Assembly (NCBI GenBank): GCA_963759125.1
Contig: CAVWXN010000004.1
Location: forward strand, 1 to 64,000
Direction of reading: 5' to 3'
Source of the DNA: JABDQA01 sp963759125
Lineage (GTDB): Bacteria > Desulfobacterota > Desulfobulbia > Desulfobulbales > Desulfocapsaceae
Length of the DNA: 64,000 nucleotides
This document shows, piece by piece, positions 25,839 to 34,318 of the stretch. The position numbers and the translations under genes were made by a program. Each line of letters opens with the position of its first letter. Positions within the stretch are counted from its first letter, which is position 1. The notes beneath the pieces are model-generated. The model saw only the letters and a list, made by a program, of their open reading frames with translations, was not told the DNA's origin and did not search any database.

Positions 25839-27353
25839 CTAGCCAATTGCCGGCGGAATTGCAAAATCAATCACCCTGGCCACAATTTCTCCTGAATAGA
25901 TGCCCAGTACAATGAGAAGCACTGCCGTTGCGACGAGTGGGACAAGCACATCCAGCGGTGCTTCTGCTATCGAACTCGAATGCTTGGGGTGGTCAGTAGG
26001 GCCCTGCTGCTGGTGGCCCTGCCCTGACGGGAAGGGCTCAAAATAGCCGATCTCGAAAAGGCGAAAAAACAAAACCGTGTTGACCAGGCTGCTGAACAGC
26101 AGGGCGGCAACAAACCCGTAGTGCCCGGCTGCCATCCCGCCTGAGATCAGGTACCACTTGCTGAAGAACCCGCAGGTGGGGGGCACCCCAATAAGCGAGA
26201 GTCCGCCGACAACCATGGCTGCCATGGACACCGGCATTGTCCGAAACACACCTTTGAGACTGGAGAGGCGATCATCCTCTGTTTTATAGACGAGTGCCCC
26301 GGCGGCCATAAACACACACAGGGTCATCGCGGCATCGTTTATGACGTGTAAAACAGCCCCGCTCATGCCGGCCCTGTTGCCCAGCCAGAAACCGCCAACC
26401 ATATAGCCGACTTCAGCCACAACGATGAAGGCCAGCATCTTCTTCAGCCGTTTTTGGGCCAGTGCCATAATCGATCCCATGACGATCGCCGCGATGGCGA
26501 GCCAGAGGATCGGCAGGCGAAGTGCCACGTTGTTGAGTGAGAAATCGATGGAGAAAATCGTCAACATCACCCGGAACATTGCGTAGATCATGACCTTGGT
26601 GGTGAGAGGAGCAACCAGGCTGCTCACCACAGACGGAGAATAGGTATAGGCATTGGGCAGCCAGCCATGCAGAGGGAACAGTGCCATTTTGATAAAAAGC
26701 CCGCTCAGACAGAGGATGAAGGCCAGGACAATGACCTTTGAAGGGAGGATCGTGGGAAGAATCTGAGCAAGGTCAGCCATGTTCAGCGAACCGGTCATCA
26801 GGTAGAGATAGCCGACGCCAAGCAGGTAAAGACTGGCACCGATGGTACCCATAAACAGATAGTTCAAGCCGGACAGCGGAGCCCGTCTGCGGCCCAGACC
26901 TATCAGGGCATAGCCGGTAAGAGAGGCAATTTCCAGCAGAACGTAGAGGTTGAATGCATCTCCGGTTATGAGTATGCCAAGCAGTCCCGCGGTAAAGAGA
27001 AGGTAGAGGGCATAGAAGGCGCCCACTTTCTCCTGGAACTCCTTTTGGACGATGGTTCTACTGCCGATCAGGTTTAAAAGAGACACCAGGGATACGGCGA
27101 CAATGATAAGGCTGTTGAGATGATCTACCCGATAGACGATACCAAATGGAGGGGCCCAGCCCCCCAGCCGGTATTCAAGGATACCGCCCGATAAAACCTG
27201 CAGCAGCAGGCCAACGGAAGCTATCAGGGAAGTGAGCCCGGCAACGATCGAAATCGGCAGACAGACTCTTTTATCAAACCACCACAGTGCGGTTATCAGA
27301 AGGGCCGCTATAAGAGGTACCGCAATTATGATGATGGGAAATTGCTCTTCCAT
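25839..27353 (-). CDS. mrpD: Mrp-type antiporter subunit D
   Basis: A 504-residue intact proton-conducting subunit with about 14 spans. Landmarks are VLLEIASLTGYALIGLG, ALFPLHGWLPNAYTYSPSV, LAPLTTKVMIYAMFR-like (here VAPLTTKVMIYAMFR), KMLAFIVVAEVGYMVGG and GVPPTCGFFSKWYLISGG. It follows mrpC, as in known Mrp operons. It belongs to the family that moves Na+ or K+ against H+ and also occurs in Mbh-type hydrogenases. No hydrogenase or quinone-module genes are present here, so antiport is the better call. Confidence 0.9.
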   Translation of the reverse strand: MEEQFPIIIIAVPLIAALLITALWWFDKRVCLPISIVAGLTSLIASVGLLLQVLSGGILEYRLGGWAPPFGIVYRVDHLNSLIIVAVSLVSLLNLIGSRTIVQKEFQEKVGAFYALYLLFTAGLLGILITGDAFNLYVLLEIASLTGYALIGLGRRRAPLSGLNYLFMGTIGASLYLLGVGYLYLMTGSLNMADLAQILPTILPSKVIVLAFILCLSGLFIKMALFPLHGWLPNAYTYSPSVVSSLVAPLTTKVMIYAMFRVMLTIFSIDFSLNNVALRLPILWLAIAAIVMGSIMALAQKRLKKMLAFIVVAEVGYMVGGFWLGNRAGMSGAVLHVINDAAMTLCVFMAAGALVYKTEDDRLSSLKGVFRTMPVSMAAMVVGGLSLIGVPPTCGFFSKWYLISGGMAAGHYGFVAALLFSSLVNTVLFFRLFEIGYFEPFPSGQGHQQQGPTDHPKHSSSIAEAPLDVLVPLVATAVLLIVLGIYSGEIVARVIDFAIPPAIG

Positions 27354-27434
27354 ATCCTCTATGGGGAGGTATTCCCAGCTTCATCAATGAAAACTCAGGC
27401 TGGCGACGAATGCCGGGCAGTAACCAGACCTGTC

Positions 27435-27839
27435 CTAGACAGGTTCTGATTCCATTATTTTTTCTCTGATTTCGTCTTCCTCCAACGTTCCGTACTGAGA
27501 GTAAACTTTCATGGCCAGAGCCAGAGCGACTCCAAGGGTTGCGACCGAGACGACGATGGCGGTGAGCATCAGCACATGGGGCAGCGGGTTGATATATTCC
27601 ACACTATGCACCGCATGAGATGCATCACCATGGCCATGCGTGATGATCGGTATTGTTGCTCCTTTTTTCGAGCCAATGGAGACATAAAATAAAATGATCG
27701 CAGTCTGAAAAATATTCATGCCGATGATCTTCTTGACCAGATTCTTCTTGGTAATCATGGCATAGAGCCCTATTAAAAGCAGGGCAATGACCGCCCAGTA
27801 GTTGTATTTCGCTATGATCAGGCTGCCTAGTGCTTCCAT
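27435..27839 (-). CDS. mrpC: Mrp antiporter subunit C (NuoK-like)
   Basis: A 134-residue three-span protein. The glutamate-bearing segments of the NuoK/MrpC family are replaced by LLIGLYAMITKKNLVKKIIG and MNIFQTAIILFYVSIG, then PLPHVLMLTAIVVSVATLGV and ALALAMKVYSQYGTLEEDEI. One base separates it from the mrpB stop. The loop between spans 2 and 3 is enlarged and histidine-containing (THGHGDASHAVHS). Confidence 0.9.
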   Translation of the reverse strand: MEALGSLIIAKYNYWAVIALLLIGLYAMITKKNLVKKIIGMNIFQTAIILFYVSIGSKKGATIPIITHGHGDASHAVHSVEYINPLPHVLMLTAIVVSVATLGVALALAMKVYSQYGTLEEDEIREKIMESEPV

Positions 27840-27840
27840 G

Positions 27841-28671
27841 CTATAATCCTTCGTCCTGTCTTCCGGCTGAAGAAAGATTGTAATAGATCCATACCATCAC
27901 TGCGGTTACGGCAATTCCCACACCAATCTCGACTATCAGGATACCGTGAGATCTGGCGCTCACCGGGTCAACGCCCAGCAAGGACGCCAGAGCACTGTAA
28001 TTGAGAAAGCCGGCTCCCAGAACCATGCAGAGAATTCCGGTGCCTGCATAGATGAGGACTCCCAGTGAACCAAGCAGGGCGCTCGTCTTTTCACTCATGC
28101 GTTTGAGCGTTCTTCTCAGGTTGTTGGAGATGGCAAAGAGGATGATTGCCGCGCCGAAGATTACTCCCCCCTGGAAACCGCCCCCGGGACTATGGTGGCC
28201 GTGGGCAATTACATAGAGGGCGAAGAGCTGGATGAAGGGTACGACCAGACGGCAGGTCATGCCGATGATGACGTCATAGGGAACCCAGACGCTGTCGATT
28301 CTTTCAAACTCGTCCGTGTCCTCGGGAAGACGGCCTCCTTTTTCAATCCGAAAAGTAATCCCGGTCGCCAGGTGACGATAGAAGCGGGCGGGCGGCGCCT
28401 GGCGCTCGGGAATCCGCAGCAGAAAAAAACAGGCCAGACCGGCAGAGAAAATCACCGCAGTTTCAAACAGGGTGTCATAGCCCCGATAATCGGCCAGGAT
28501 CGCGGTGACGATATTGGGAACCGAGGTATCTTCCATGGTGTGCTCGATATAGTAGGGAGATACGTGTTGGCTGGCAGGGGAGTTCTCATCTCCCCAGTCT
28601 GGAAAATCGAAGGAAATGTAGAACAGAATAGCGCCGAAACAAAAAACTGTTGCCAGCCCCAGTGCTCTCAA
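27841..28671 (-). CDS. mrpB: Mrp antiporter subunit B with MbhE-like N-terminal part
   Basis: A 276-residue membrane protein. The N-terminal part (ending near ADYRGYDTLFETAVIFSAGL) corresponds to the MbhE/MrpA C-terminal domain. The C-terminal part (IQLFALYVIAHGHHSPGGGF, then GGVIFGAAIILFAIS) is MrpB. This split-MrpA arrangement is typical of group 3 Mrp operons and Mbh-like complexes. The start overlaps the DUF4040 gene by four bases. Confidence 0.9.
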   Translation of the reverse strand: MRALGLATVFCFGAILFYISFDFPDWGDENSPASQHVSPYYIEHTMEDTSVPNIVTAILADYRGYDTLFETAVIFSAGLACFFLLRIPERQAPPARFYRHLATGITFRIEKGGRLPEDTDEFERIDSVWVPYDVIIGMTCRLVVPFIQLFALYVIAHGHHSPGGGFQGGVIFGAAIILFAISNNLRRTLKRMSEKTSALLGSLGVLIYAGTGILCMVLGAGFLNYSALASLLGVDPVSARSHGILIVEIGVGIAVTAVMVWIYYNLSSAGRQDEGL

Positions 28672-28913
28672 TCTCTTGTCCTCCGGGTAGTTCGAAAAAC
28701 AGCGGCCACAAAGAATACCGTGCTCACTCCGGCGCCGACCGAGGCCTCCGTGAAGGCGACATCAACAGCCCCCATCACCGACCAGAGCAAACACATCATA
28801 AAACTGTAGGCCCCGAACATGATTGCCGCACCCAGCAGATCCTTGATGGAGATGGCGGCGATACCGCAGATGATGACAATTGTGAGAATGATAATATCCA
28901 GCGGCCAGATCAT
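28668..28913 (-). CDS. DUF4040/MbhD-like antiporter subunit
   Basis: An 81-residue three-span protein from ATG 28913 (MIWPLDIIILTIVIICGIAA) carrying GAYSFMMCLLWSVMGAVDVA and FTEASVGAGVSTVFFVAAV. This is the MbhD-type piece homologous to part of MrpA. It overlaps mrpG by four bases (ATGA) and mrpB by four bases, consistent with strict stoichiometry in one complex. Confidence 0.9.
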   Translation of the reverse strand: MIWPLDIIILTIVIICGIAAISIKDLLGAAIMFGAYSFMMCLLWSVMGAVDVAFTEASVGAGVSTVFFVAAVFRTTRRTRD

Positions 28914-29248
28914 CTGTTTCCCTTTTTCTTTGGGGCTGTCCACGGGCCGAGGCCGGCTCGCACCCCGGCATCGAGGATGGCATGGGTGGCTGTGGGGCTG
29001 GTGATGAAAACGAAGACAACAATCAGTAATATTTTTAAGGCGGTGAGTATGGCGGGTAGCGACAGGTCTCGAGCTGTGTAAAGCGCCATGCCGGCCAGGG
29101 TCATCAACAGGCCCATGCTGTCAAGTTTTCCGGCGGGGTGCAGTCTGGAAAAAAAATCTGGAAACCGCAAGATGCCGATAGAACCGCCAGTAAAGAAGAA
29201 AAGCCCCAGCACAATAAAAATAGCGGCCACCAAGGTCATGGTCCCCAT
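28910..29248 (-). CDS. mrpG: Mrp antiporter subunit G
   Basis: A 112-residue three-span protein with the MrpG signature GILRFPDFFSRLHPAGKLDS, then MGLLMTLAG and ITSPTATHAILDA. The C-terminus is basic and lysine-rich. It lies between mrpF and the DUF4040 gene. Confidence 0.92.
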   Translation of the reverse strand: MGTMTLVAAIFIVLGLFFFTGGSIGILRFPDFFSRLHPAGKLDSMGLLMTLAGMALYTARDLSLPAILTALKILLIVVFVFITSPTATHAILDAGVRAGLGPWTAPKKKGNR

Positions 29249-29281
29249 CCCTCCAGAGATTCAATGAAATTCTTTTTGCAG

Positions 29282-29563
29282 CTAGTGGGATTCGTCATAT
29301 AACCCCTTCCTTTTCTGGAAAAAGCGAGAAGCCGCCAGGACGGCTATAAAATTTAAGCAGGCATAGGCCAGGGCTATGTCGACAAACATCTCCACCCGCT
29401 GATAAATGATGCCGATCATGATCAGAAGAGCCGTCGTCTTGCTGCCGATTGCATTGACCCCGATCATGCGATCGAGAACGGTGGGCCCAAAAACCGCCCG
29501 GTAGAGCGACAGCAGCATGATCAAACACAGATAGATGGCTGCGTATAAGAAGAATGTATCCAT
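29282..29563 (-). CDS. mrpF: Mrp antiporter subunit F
   Basis: A 93-residue three-span protein with the MrpF signature YRAVFGPTVLDRMIGVNAIG and VDIALAYACLNFIAVLA. Its ATG overlaps the mrpE stop (TAATG). Confidence 0.92.
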   Translation of the reverse strand: MDTFFLYAAIYLCLIMLLSLYRAVFGPTVLDRMIGVNAIGSKTTALLIMIGIIYQRVEMFVDIALAYACLNFIAVLAASRFFQKRKGLYDESH

Positions 29564-30130
29564 TATTCACCCATCAGCCGGGCGACTCGTTCTTCCATTT
29601 CGCCAGGCAGTGCATTACCGGATTCTTCATCAATAACGTGCACCGCATATTCTCCGTTTATCGAAACAAACACCGTTATGGTGCCGGGAGTCAGCGTGAT
29701 CGAGTTGGCCAAGATAAAAAGGGACATGGGTTTCTTTAACCTGCTTTTAAAGCGGATAATCCTCGGATCGATCAACTCGATCATCCGGGGATGAAATACC
29801 AGGTACATGACATGTATATTGGCTAACAGAACCTGGTATAAAAGCCAGGGAATATACAGGATAAACCGGAGCCACTGACCGGGAAGGTTTTTAAGCCCCC
29901 GCCTCGATATGAAGGATCGAGCCGGACAGAGATGCGACGATGGTGCAGGCGATTATTCCCAGAGCAATATGAAAGAAATCAAAACGTCCCGACAGGACAA
30001 TCCAGGTGGCGAAACAGATTACAAAAGTGAGGCAGAAGGGGACGACCTTCTTGGCTCGGCGGGATTGAACAGGGGAAGGCTTCGCCTCGCCCAAGGAGAC
30101 ATCGGTGGATGACAGGTTATCGACGCTCAC
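29563..30130 (-). CDS. mrpE: Mrp antiporter subunit E, frameshifted in a G-run
   Basis: First gene of the operon. GTG 30130 has GGAGG nine bases upstream. The N-terminal part (AKKVVPFCLTFVICFATWIV) stops after LHIEAGA; in another frame, GLKNLPGQWLRFILYIPWLL continues without a gap into the C-terminal part (LFILANSITLTPGTITVFVS, the MrpE core). The break is at a five-G run near 29897; removing one G restores a normal MrpE of about 188 residues. A homopolymer error is likely, though a slippage switch cannot be excluded. Confidence 0.82.
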
Positions 30131-30393
30131 TGTTTACGGCCTCCAATTCGGCGATCTTGCTGACCGCTTTATGATATCCGTTGCAAGCAGACCTGCGCGT
30201 ACACTTGACAATTCAGACGTCCACACCAGACGTCATAACGCTGATTTGATACTTCAATAATATTATAAAATCTCTGGTAATTGCCAGCCTTAACTCTTCA
30301 TGCGTGCAACCTTTTCTTGCCAGCCCCTCTGGAATCTCCTCCGCCGCGTAAGAAAACATTGCCTTCCGGGGTATTGATAGGCTAGGCTTAACG

Positions 30394-30542
30394 TATACAC
30401 AGCGGTATAAGCCCAATCCAATCCATTCCATCAGGCTGCGCTACTCGCTGTGGTGCCTGCTCACTACTCTGCAAGGTTGCTCCGCCGGCTCCTCGCTCAT
30501 GCCTTGCCTGGATGGGTGCCTTGAACTTATACCGTTATGTGC
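30394..30542. repeat. MITE-like repeat family B, copy 2 (inverted)
   Basis: A 149-bp element with terminal inverted repeats: left ACACAGCGGTATAAGCCCAA, right complement CACATAACGGTATAAGTTCAA-like, sharing CGGTATAAG. Its interior matches the copy at 19086-19203 on the opposite strand and carries about 26 bases that copy lacks. It lies in the 498-base gap upstream of the mrp operon and the kinase-like gene. A reading frame at 30213-30431 runs into the repeat and is not credible as annotated. Confidence 0.75.
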
Positions 30543-30628
30543 AATTGAAAAGATTATTCTGGCCGGTTATCGATAGAGAGTTCTCCGTCTCTCCCGGAGC
30601 TTACGCCTAAACATAATGGAGGTACATT

Positions 30629-31264
30629 ATGTCTGTTATAACTATTGCCAGACAGTTCGGGGCCGGCGGTAAGACGTTGGGAACAATGGTTGCGGAAAAG
30701 CTGGGCTACACCCTGATTGATGAACAAATCGTCGAGATGGTTGCTCTTGAAGCGGACGTTTCTACCGAATGGGTCGATTCTGTCGCTTTAGAGACGGGCA
30801 GTGAAGGGATGGTAAAGCGACTGATCCGCAAGATTGGACCATTTAGCAAAGGCTATGTTGAAACTGCCATGGAAGAAAGGCCTGGCTATATTAACGGTGA
30901 CCTGTATATCTCTATTCTACATAAGATAATGCCGATCATCGCCAGTCAGGACAACGTCGTGATCATCGGCCGGGGCGGGCAGTATATTCTGGCCGATCGT
31001 CCGGATACTTTCCACTTTCTGATGATCGCCAATATAGATCACCGTATAAAATTCATGATGGATCATTACGGCATCGATCGCAAGAAGGCTCAGCTAGTTA
31101 TCGACAAACAAAACAGGAGAAGGATCCATCTCTATCGACATTTCGGTCGAACCGACTATGATCAGCCCGATCACTATCACATGGTGTTCAATATGAATTT
31201 CCTCGAGATGGACAGTGCTGTTCAAGCCGTCTGTCAGCTTGTGGCCGGTAATACTGGATTATAG
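30629..31264 (+). CDS. Cytidylate kinase-like family protein
   Basis: A 211-residue P-loop protein of the cytidylate-kinase-like family. The N-terminus ITIARQFGAGGKTLGTMVAE is the nucleotide loop; NVVIIGRGGQYILADRPDTF and the basic HRIKFMMDHYGIDRKKA follow. ATG 30629 has GGAGG upstream. The true Cmk is shorter and usually beside rpsA, so this is the paralogous family of unknown substrate. Confidence 0.85.
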   Translation: MSVITIARQFGAGGKTLGTMVAEKLGYTLIDEQIVEMVALEADVSTEWVDSVALETGSEGMVKRLIRKIGPFSKGYVETAMEERPGYINGDLYISILHKIMPIIASQDNVVIIGRGGQYILADRPDTFHFLMIANIDHRIKFMMDHYGIDRKKAQLVIDKQNRRRIHLYRHFGRTDYDQPDHYHMVFNMNFLEMDSAVQAVCQLVAGNTGL

Positions 31265-31481
31265 ATTTTCTGGGGTTCACGAGTAAAGACAGTCCGCGAT
31301 TCCAGCCTCTAACTGCCCCCAGCAACCGCGGTGAGTGGTTGACACCATTGCCGATCAAGCTCCTCAAGCAGAGCAGCACCTTTCTGCCATTGCAACCGGA
31401 AGGCTATCATCCTTATCAATAAATGTCCGTTCGAAGGTGCACCTAAGATGTAACGATCCTTATTTGCCGGGCCCTCTGTGT

Positions 31482-31922
31482 TCAGCCGGGATATTTGCCT
31501 TCGATATAATCCGTCAGATAATTGATCTCGACGTCCCGGGCGGTGGTTTTTGCCTTGACCACGTCGCCAATTGATAAAATACCGGTGAGTTCTCCTTTGT
31601 CTATCACCGGCAGATGACGGATTCTGTTCTGGGTCATAATCGTCATCAGATCATCTACATCGTCCTCGGGGGTCACGACGATGATATTTCTGGTCATTAC
31701 TTCGCTTACCGTAATTGTCGTTATATACTCCGGATGATGCTGTATCGCCTTCAGCACATCGTTTGGGGCAACGATACCGATGACCTCGTCAAAATTGTTT
31801 ACCACAACGACCGAGCCGATATGATTGTTGACAAACATTGATACGACATCTGCCAGAAGGAGCGTTTCCTTGACTGTAGTGACATGCGTTCCCTTTTCAG
31901 CAAGAATATCCTTGGTCTTCAT
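31482..31922 (-). CDS. Two-CBS-domain protein
   Basis: A 146-residue soluble protein made of two CBS domains (residues about 10-65 and 75-140), with VVVNNFDEVIGIVAPNDVLK and IRHLPVIDKGELTGILSIGD as the characteristic strand-helix ends. It likely senses adenosine nucleotides. It stands alone, converging with the kinase-like gene. Confidence 0.92.
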   Translation of the reverse strand: MKTKDILAEKGTHVTTVKETLLLADVVSMFVNNHIGSVVVVNNFDEVIGIVAPNDVLKAIQHHPEYITTITVSEVMTRNIIVVTPEDDVDDLMTIMTQNRIRHLPVIDKGELTGILSIGDVVKAKTTARDVEINYLTDYIEGKYPG

Positions 31923-32021
31923 AGGCTGACTCCGTTTTCAATTTGGCACAGAGGGCAGTGAACTATTTGGCTGCCCGGCTAGAGTTTGGCTGGGACAGAT
32001 AGAAACTCACCGCAGCGCTGG

Positions 32022-32312
32022 TTACATTCCTACCCTGAGCATCTCGTATTCTGTCGAGCCCTCGAACATATCTGCGTATTTATCTTCATGTTCTTTTCGA
32101 GTGTCGCTGTCCCTATACCTGTCCCAGTCATCTTTACTCTGCCACATGGAGAGAATGATCACGGATTGAGGATCGTCGTAATTGACTAGTGTCTCAGTGG
32201 ATATATAGCCCTGGTTTCCCATGGCGTTGGTTCGCGCTTTAATCAGCATGGCGGACGCGTTCTTCAAAGCTTCTTTCTTAAATTTTCGTCTGATCAGAAT
32301 TTTAACTGACAT
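32022..32312 (-). CDS. Antibiotic biosynthesis monooxygenase (ABM) domain protein
   Basis: A 96-residue dimeric alpha-beta barrel protein. The pattern is an N-terminal strand VKILIRRKF, a helix, then GYISTETLVNYDDPQSVIIL and SMWQSKDDWDRY. GGAGG precedes ATG 32312. Family members are small oxygenases or heme/quinone-handling proteins, but many have no known role. Confidence 0.82.
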   Translation of the reverse strand: MSVKILIRRKFKKEALKNASAMLIKARTNAMGNQGYISTETLVNYDDPQSVIILSMWQSKDDWDRYRDSDTRKEHEDKYADMFEGSTEYEMLRVGM

Positions 32313-32437
32313 CGCTCCTCCTTATGGCTGAATTTGTCTCGATCAACTCCTAACTGTAAGATGATCATTTAGAAGATCTTAACAACATTTAAATGCCACA
32401 GTTTGGCACTGATTTTATACAAGCCAACTTAATTTAT

Positions 32438-32572
32438 TTTCCATCCGGAAACGGCCCTTTTGTCCACGCTTCGTTGTGCTCGAAATTTTATCCTCGGAAT
32501 ATCAACTCGGCCTGCGGTAAAATTTCTCGCACGCCTCGATCTTGAAGAAAATTACTCGTTTCCGGATGGAAA
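32438..32572. repeat. Structured repeat family A, copy 2
   Basis: A 135-bp element with perfect 16-bp ends TTTCCATCCGGAAACG (32438-32453) and complement (32557-32572). The core is nearly identical to the copy at 3463. It lies in the 575-base gap upstream of the metallopeptidase gene; I see nothing else coding in that gap. Confidence 0.88.
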
Positions 32573-32887
32573 CTAATTTAAGATTTCTCTCCTTCAACTC
32601 CGGTTATGGTGTCGATATAATAGTTTTAAAATACTCCGGCCCTGAGTCGGGGCTGAGCGTCCATACAACATAATTTTATTGTTGCATCTTAACATGTTCC
32701 TGCCGTATTACGAAATCTCATTTCTGATTTATCCTCACAATGAATAGTGGGGTGGCCCGGAAGCTCAGGCGCACGGCAGGAACGTTTTAAGTGTGATTAA
32801 TATAATGGTATTCTAACTTGTAGAAGGAAAAAGAGTTTATTTACTCTTGCCCTTTCGAGGGGTTCTCACAAGCATGGGGCTGAAGCT

Positions 32888-34075
32888 ATGATTGCACAAA
32901 GTATACGCTGCCAGAATGACCTGGAACTCAGCAAAAAGCTGCTTGAGCATCCAGAGGTCATTCAAGTCAAGGAAACGATAGCCCGAATGGAAGGCAAAAA
33001 AAACATGGGCCTCAGAAGACGTTTGCTGTCATCTTCTGTGCGTTTGAGCCGAGATATGGCACCGGATATTCACAGGATTGCAGATGAATGTATTGAAACG
33101 CTGGGAATGAAGATCCCACTGGAACTCTATGTCTTTGCCAGCCCGCAGTTTAATGCGATGTGTTTCAAGCCGGAGGATGGCCGACTGTTTGTCATGTTTG
33201 CCTCGAGTCTGCTGGAATCTTTTACCCAAAAAGAACTTTGTTTTGTGATGGGCCATGAGCTGGGGCACCATATTTATGGGCACCATACAATACCGATAGG
33301 TTATTTGCTGGGTGGTGACGCAAAACCAGACCCACGCCTGGCCTTGGAATTGTTTGCCTGGTCCAGATACGCTGAGATATCAGCCGATCGCGCGGGAGCG
33401 CATTGCTCAAAGGACCTTGATAGTGTGGCCCGATCTTTATTCAAACTGGCTTCCGGCCTGACTGGCAAAACAATCAGCTTCAACCTCAACGATTTCTTGA
33501 ATCAGATCGATGATATGCAGTTGGTAGATGCTGAACCGGGCATCAGTGCTCCGAAGGAAGACTGGTTCTCCACCCACCCCTTCAGTCCCCTTCGCGTTAA
33601 AGCACTAAAATTATATGACGAATCGGAACATGTTCGAGACGACGGCATGAGCAAAGCCGATCTGGAAATCGGTGTGCAGAGCTTAATGGGTCTCATGGAA
33701 CCAAGCTATATCGAAGGCAAAACCGAGACAGCAAAATTTATGCGCCGGTTGCTCTATGCCGGCGCTATCGCTATTGCTGATGCCAGCGACGGAATCGGAC
33801 CGGAGGAGGTGAAAATTTTCGAGAAATTTTTCGGCCCGGGTGAATTCTCAAGCAAACTAGATCTGACCCGGTTAAAAGAAGATTTGGACAACCGGGTAAG
33901 CAATGCCTGCCTGAACACCAGCATCCCGCAGCGCATGCAGGTAGTGCGGGACCTCTGTGTCGTAGCACAGGCAAGCGGACGCATTACAGATGAAGAGCGG
34001 GACATATTGGAACATATTGCCGATGGCCTGAATGTCTCCAGGGGTTTTATTTTCGCACCAGCAAACTTCTTATAG
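32888..34075 (+). CDS. M48 family zinc metallopeptidase with TerB-like C-terminal domain
   Basis: A 395-residue protein without signal peptide or membrane span. The zinc motif is GHELGHHIYGHH (about residue 122) and the third ligand is in EISADRAGAH (about 163), as in M48 Oma1/HtpX-like peptidases. Residues about 270-390 are helical and resemble TerB/DUF533-type modules (VVRDLCVVAQASGRITDEER). A soluble M48 peptidase fused to such a module suggests cytoplasmic stress-related proteolysis; the substrate is unknown. Confidence 0.83.
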   Translation: MIAQSIRCQNDLELSKKLLEHPEVIQVKETIARMEGKKNMGLRRRLLSSSVRLSRDMAPDIHRIADECIETLGMKIPLELYVFASPQFNAMCFKPEDGRLFVMFASSLLESFTQKELCFVMGHELGHHIYGHHTIPIGYLLGGDAKPDPRLALELFAWSRYAEISADRAGAHCSKDLDSVARSLFKLASGLTGKTISFNLNDFLNQIDDMQLVDAEPGISAPKEDWFSTHPFSPLRVKALKLYDESEHVRDDGMSKADLEIGVQSLMGLMEPSYIEGKTETAKFMRRLLYAGAIAIADASDGIGPEEVKIFEKFFGPGEFSSKLDLTRLKEDLDNRVSNACLNTSIPQRMQVVRDLCVVAQASGRITDEERDILEHIADGLNVSRGFIFAPANFL

Positions 34076-34318
34076 AGCCGGACTAAGCAAGAGCCTCACT
34101 ATTCGTATAAACGAATCAAAAGAGTAAAGTATGGAGAAACTATCTTACTCATTCCGTTTGATCCTGACAGTCAGGGCATTAGTGGTTTTTTATCGATAAT
34201 TATTTTAGGATCTTACCAAAGAGCTGGAGGGTGTTGCTGAAAATGGTCCTATTCAGAGTCAAATCATTTTGACATAATGGTAATAACGAACAAGCTGAGA
34301 GCCTGATGGCGTTTATAA

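Noticed and set aside
22010..30130. Membrane-bound hydrogenase (Mbh) or complex I operon
   Set aside because: No nickel-iron large or small subunit, NuoB/C/D/I homologue or ferredoxin is present; only antiporter subunits.
30213..30431. Minus-strand frame of 72 codons upstream of the mrp operon
   Set aside because: Its first part lies within the MITE-like repeat, and no start signal or family was seen; a remnant is possible.
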